Below are positions 51,334-54,350 of a stretch of DNA of 54,350 bases, one piece after another. Position 1 is the stretch's first letter. Each line of letters starts with the position of its first letter. Origin of the DNA: an uncultured Lachnospiraceae bacterium (GTDB taxonomy: Bacteria > Bacillota > Clostridia > Lachnospirales > Lachnospiraceae); contig CAMUAR010000020.1 of NCBI GenBank assembly GCA_947086895.1, positions 1 through 54,350 of the forward strand. Direction: 5' to 3'. Under the pieces are notes generated by a model that saw only the letters and a program-made list of their open reading frames with translations, did not search any database and had not been told where the DNA came from. A program made the translations under genes and the position numbers.

Positions 51334-52650
51334 TTACTCTGCCGCAGTATCACTGACTGGATACAGCCGAGCAACCCCGCTGTATTGTTCAAATTTTTTT
51401 TCATACAATGGGCGCACACGTTCTGAAACACTGTCAAGCAATTCCTGCATTCCCTCTCTTTTCAGGCGGTATAATATCATCATACCATCTGCACTTATAT
51501 CTTCAAGAACATAGACGGTTTCGCCATCTGTATACAAACTGCCCAGCAAATTAAGTTCCACTCCTGCAGATGTTACAATCAAACTATCCTCCAGATTTCC
51601 CTGTTCCAAATCCATATAGCCGCCATCTTTCAAATACAGCTTGCCATCACAAATAAGACCTCCTATGTTCCCGAAATCCGCCGCAATTATGTTTTCTTTT
51701 CCTGTCTCAATCTCCAGATAGTGAACGCCTTTTGTATCTAGCCATATCATACAGCCATCCTTAACATAATATCCCTTTGGCAGTTCCTCCGGCAGTCCGT
51801 TCAGGGCAGCTTGTTCGCCATCCAATGTGCGCAGTTCTATTCCAACTTGCACAGACATTATACTGGGATCTACTCCGCTGTTTTTAATAAATTCTTCTAT
51901 AGACTGAACTGGATTGGAACGGTCGTAAGGTCCATAAAGCTTTGTCAAAAAATACTTCCCATATCTTGCCACACTATAGACATAAGAAAATGTTTCCTGG
52001 TGTTCCTGCTCCACCAGTTCTTCTGTTTCAAAATCATAAAACCAATAATCTATATCCACTGTATTATTTAAAGAAGATTCCTCTTCTTTTCTGCAATAAA
52101 TTACATCCTGATATACCATAATTGAATCAAACACACCATCGGATACTACTGCAATCGTTCCATCCACCGGATTGTAAGACAAAATATTGCCGTCTTTTGC
52201 GCCGTCCACCGCAATCTGATTTTGCGTATCCAGCAAAAAATACAGTTTCCCTTTTCGGCAGAATAACTGCCGTCCCAAAAGCCCTACCGCCAACTCGGAT
52301 TCTCCATTGAAAACTGCATGAATCATCGAATCGCCGCCGTAATCCACATAATATAAAATCCCATACAAAGGGTCGCGGCAAATTGGAACTACGCTGCTCC
52401 AATCTCTCATATTCTCCGGCAGATTACAATAAATATCATCTTCCTCGCCAACCACTGGCAGTTCTCCAAACACCTTTCCCTTTCGTTCCAGCGCATTTTC
52501 ACGCTGTTCTTCTGTAAATCCATTGTCATCTATTTTCTGACTGACGCCCCCTGTACTTTGGTTTGGGGAAGCATCTTCCTTTCCGCAGGCACTGAAAAAG
52601 CAGAACAAACACAAAAAGCAGAGTACCATTTTCCAATAATCTCTTTTCAC
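51334..52650 (-). CDS. Propeller-like lipoprotein (paralogue A)
   Basis: A 438-residue lipoprotein, near-duplicate of 48962-50263: lipobox FFSACGK, then DUF5050-like beta units. The two share about 490 bp of identical DNA at the 5' end, and their last 45 residues are identical, while central blocks differ (for example around EESSLNNTVDIDYWFY). The GTG start at 52650 follows GGGAGGGTTTATT. The duplicated stretch extends beyond the stop toward a ribosome site, but no solute-binding lipoprotein follows here; a pseudogene fragment does. Confidence 0.85.
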   Translation of the reverse strand: MKRDYWKMVLCFLCLFCFFSACGKEDASPNQSTGGVSQKIDDNGFTEEQRENALERKGKVFGELPVVGEEDDIYCNLPENMRDWSSVVPICRDPLYGILYYVDYGGDSMIHAVFNGESELAVGLLGRQLFCRKGKLYFLLDTQNQIAVDGAKDGNILSYNPVDGTIAVVSDGVFDSIMVYQDVIYCRKEEESSLNNTVDIDYWFYDFETEELVEQEHQETFSYVYSVARYGKYFLTKLYGPYDRSNPVQSIEEFIKNSGVDPSIMSVQVGIELRTLDGEQAALNGLPEELPKGYYVKDGCMIWLDTKGVHYLEIETGKENIIAADFGNIGGLICDGKLYLKDGGYMDLEQGNLEDSLIVTSAGVELNLLGSLYTDGETVYVLEDISADGMMILYRLKREGMQELLDSVSERVRPLYEKKFEQYSGVARLYPVSDTAAE

Positions 52651-52723
52651 AATAAACCCTCCCACAATAACACTTCTTTAAATTAATATAAATTTACAGA
52701 TTGCTTTTCCTGAAAAATTTATC

Positions 52724-54028
52724 TTATTCTTTTGATAGTTCCGTCAACCGATAAACACAATCACAATCGTTTAGTGCTTCTTCCCATGCACTAAAATCAA
52801 TTAAAGGAATTATTGAAATTGCTTCCTCTTTTGAAATTATATCTACTTGGTACAGTCGATTCGTAGAAGAGAAATCTTCATTAGATCTTTCTACAAAACT
52901 ATAGACTTGTTTATTGTCTGTAAAGAACTCCCAAATCTGCCCAATTCCCTCCTCCGAAGGTACTACAGCAAATTCACAGCATTTCTTCTGTTCCCCATTT
53001 TCCATATAACCTGTAGTACTATATAACTTATCATCCACCAAAATAAATCCGCTTCCACCATATTGAAATTCTGTGATTTCTTCTTTTCTTGTAACGATAT
53101 CCCAGTTATGTAAACCATCCTCTGAAAGCCAAATTAAATGATTCCCTTTTATATAATGGGAAATTGGCAGCTCTTTTATTCCCTCTAACACTCTTGAATT
53201 ACTTCCATCAAAATTACATAAATGTGCTCCGATCGGCAGACGAATAAGTTCTGGATCAATTCCCTGTTTTTCTATAAGCTCCTCCCAGTCCTTCCTTGGA
53301 TTTGAGCGATCATAAGGTCCATACAACCATCCCACAAAATCTTTGCCATACCTGGCAATTCCCACAGAATAAGACATTACTTCCTGCTCTTTTTGCGCAA
53401 TTAGCTCTCTAGTATCAAAAAAATAATAGCAATAATCCATCCTTACTCCAAATCCAAAATCCTCTCCGATTTTTCTGCAATAAATTAAATCCTGATATAC
53501 TGTCATAGAATCAAAAACATCATCTAAAACTACTTCAACGCTTCCATCTACTGGATTATAACAAAGAATATTGCCGCTCTTTGCACCTTTTACAGCTGTC
53601 TTTGTACTAGAACTTAACAAAAAATACAGTTTTCCATCCCTGCAGAACAATCTGCGTCCTGATAATTCTACAGCTGCCTCTGTCTTTCCATTCTGAACTG
53701 CATAAATAATATTTTCATCAACATAGTATAAAATATCGTACAGCGGATCACGGCAAAGCGGAATACTGCTGTTCCAGTTAAGTATATTTTCTGGTAAATT
53801 ACAATAAATTGCATCCTCTTCCCCAACTACGGACAATTCTCCAAACACTTTCCCCTTTAATGGCAATGCGTTTTCCTTCTGCTTGTCTGTTAGTCCTTCC
53901 TCATCCATTTTCTGACTCATTCCACCGTTATTTACAGGCGGCGTTTCTTCCTTCCCGCAGGAAGCAAAAAATAATGATAAGCAAAACGCTCCTGAATAAA
54001 ATAGTTTCGCAAACTTCTTCTTTTTCAT
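52724..54028 (-). CDS. Propeller-like lipoprotein (paralogue C, cluster-leading gene)
   Basis: A 434-residue lipoprotein, diverged from paralogues A and B but with the same plan: signal peptide with lipobox LFFASCGKE, a QKENALPLKGKVFGELSVVG block, and DUF5050-like repeats such as DPLYDILYYVDENIIYAVQ and RDGKLYFLLSSS. No enzyme motif is visible. The ATG at 54028 follows AGAGGTATAAAATT. It is the first gene after a clear promoter (54149-54177) and is preceded by a 16-codon leader ORF whose stop lies 4 nt upstream, so its translation may be coupled. It is the likely head of the whole lipoprotein-permease cluster. Confidence 0.85.
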   Translation of the reverse strand: MKKKKFAKLFYSGAFCLSLFFASCGKEETPPVNNGGMSQKMDEEGLTDKQKENALPLKGKVFGELSVVGEEDAIYCNLPENILNWNSSIPLCRDPLYDILYYVDENIIYAVQNGKTEAAVELSGRRLFCRDGKLYFLLSSSTKTAVKGAKSGNILCYNPVDGSVEVVLDDVFDSMTVYQDLIYCRKIGEDFGFGVRMDYCYYFFDTRELIAQKEQEVMSYSVGIARYGKDFVGWLYGPYDRSNPRKDWEELIEKQGIDPELIRLPIGAHLCNFDGSNSRVLEGIKELPISHYIKGNHLIWLSEDGLHNWDIVTRKEEITEFQYGGSGFILVDDKLYSTTGYMENGEQKKCCEFAVVPSEEGIGQIWEFFTDNKQVYSFVERSNEDFSSTNRLYQVDIISKEEAISIIPLIDFSAWEEALNDCDCVYRLTELSKE

Positions 54029-54032
54029 AATT

Positions 54033-54083
54033 TTATACCTCTAAATTTTTCTTTGTATTTCTGAATTTTAGAAAGTCTCCCAT
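54033..54083 (-). promoter_or_regulatory. 16-codon leader ORF of the cluster
   Basis: ATG at 54083 with AGGGAGTTT just upstream encodes MGDFLKFRNTKKNLEV and stops at 54033, 4 nt before the ATG of paralogue C. The arrangement fits translational coupling or a leader peptide. Confidence 0.5.
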
Positions 54084-54148
54084 AAACTCCCTACTATAAA
54101 TAAGAAAAATGTTGTTGCGTTTCTCTTATCAATATTATTATATATACA

Positions 54149-54177
54149 AATATATCATAGAATTAGACAAATTTCAA
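54149..54177 (-). promoter_or_regulatory. Promoter of the lipoprotein cluster
   Basis: On the minus strand, TTGAAA (54177-54172), a 17-bp spacer and TATATT (54154-54149); start near 54142. The rest of 54084-54350 is AT-rich with no visible gene. Confidence 0.75.
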
Positions 54178-54350
54178 CATAATTATGCAAAATTTTCATA
54201 ATATCAAACAAATAGAAAAAAGATAAGCAAACTATTCTAGTTCCAAACATAAAAATTTTATCTGAATTTTATTGTAAGTAAAGACAACTTTTTGTATAAT
54301 AAACCTGAATTATTCATGAGCATGTAAAAATGCTTGATACTACAAAGCCT

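Noticed and set aside
51216..51437. 73-residue frame sharing its N-terminus with an equivalent frame near 49065
   Set aside because: It is an out-of-frame shadow of the identical 3' ends of the lipoprotein paralogues, running on into the pseudogene fragment.

Overview
This window looks like the chromosome of a spore-forming, probably motile Lachnospiraceae-type Firmicute. The evidence is A-type promoters with 17-bp spacers, strong GGAGG ribosome sites, two T-box leaders, a CotS-type spore-coat kinase, the chemotaxis phosphatase CheX, a VanW lipoprotein, a BlaI/M56 pair and sugar-type ABC permeases without their own ATPase. I found no tRNA or rRNA gene and no CRISPR array.

Layout. Positions 1-2,130 are an AT-rich accessory segment: the start of an unidentified gene, a serine recombinase, and two overlapping unknown genes, one with a HEPN-like motif. 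A short repeat encoding a 15-residue mini-ORF precedes two of these genes. Positions 2,295-20,024 are mostly housekeeping genes on the minus strand: rlmD, a damaged HD hydrolase, yhaM, a degenerate HtrA-like protein, a two-component system, mutS2, trmL, cheX, a T-box-controlled group (AIR-synthase-like, Lrp-like, aminotransferase), a VanW lipoprotein, a 33-residue membrane protein and a DnaQ-like exonuclease. Positions 20,298-24,411 hold a PEGA-domain membrane protein, a CotS-like kinase and a DUF4303-like protein. Positions 24,836-27,584 (plus strand) hold cca and tyrS.

Positions 27,747-30,789 are a probable RNA-repair operon: an RNA ligase, an HD-Pnk end-healing enzyme, and an AraC-type regulator with a GyrI-like effector domain. 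About 400 bp upstream on the same strand is an apparently unannotated, independently transcribed structured RNA of about 187 nt. The ligase operon and a nearby TM2-domain gene share a 56-bp upstream repeat. Then follow map, a blaI/M56 pair with three operators, glgP, and a T-box-led NUDIX-ileS unit.

Positions 42,678-54,028 are a large one-strand cluster: three paralogous propeller-like lipoproteins, one small secreted protein, two very long lipoproteins that join a propeller-like N-terminal half to a solute-binding-like C-terminal half, a small membrane-anchored protein and two ABC permeases. No ATPase is encoded in it. Duplication, gene conversion and a pseudogene remnant are visible. This cluster and the RNA-repair operon with its RNA neighbour are the best candidates for undescribed systems. 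Start codons were reassigned wherever a ribosome site or a leader RNA made the longest open frame implausible.
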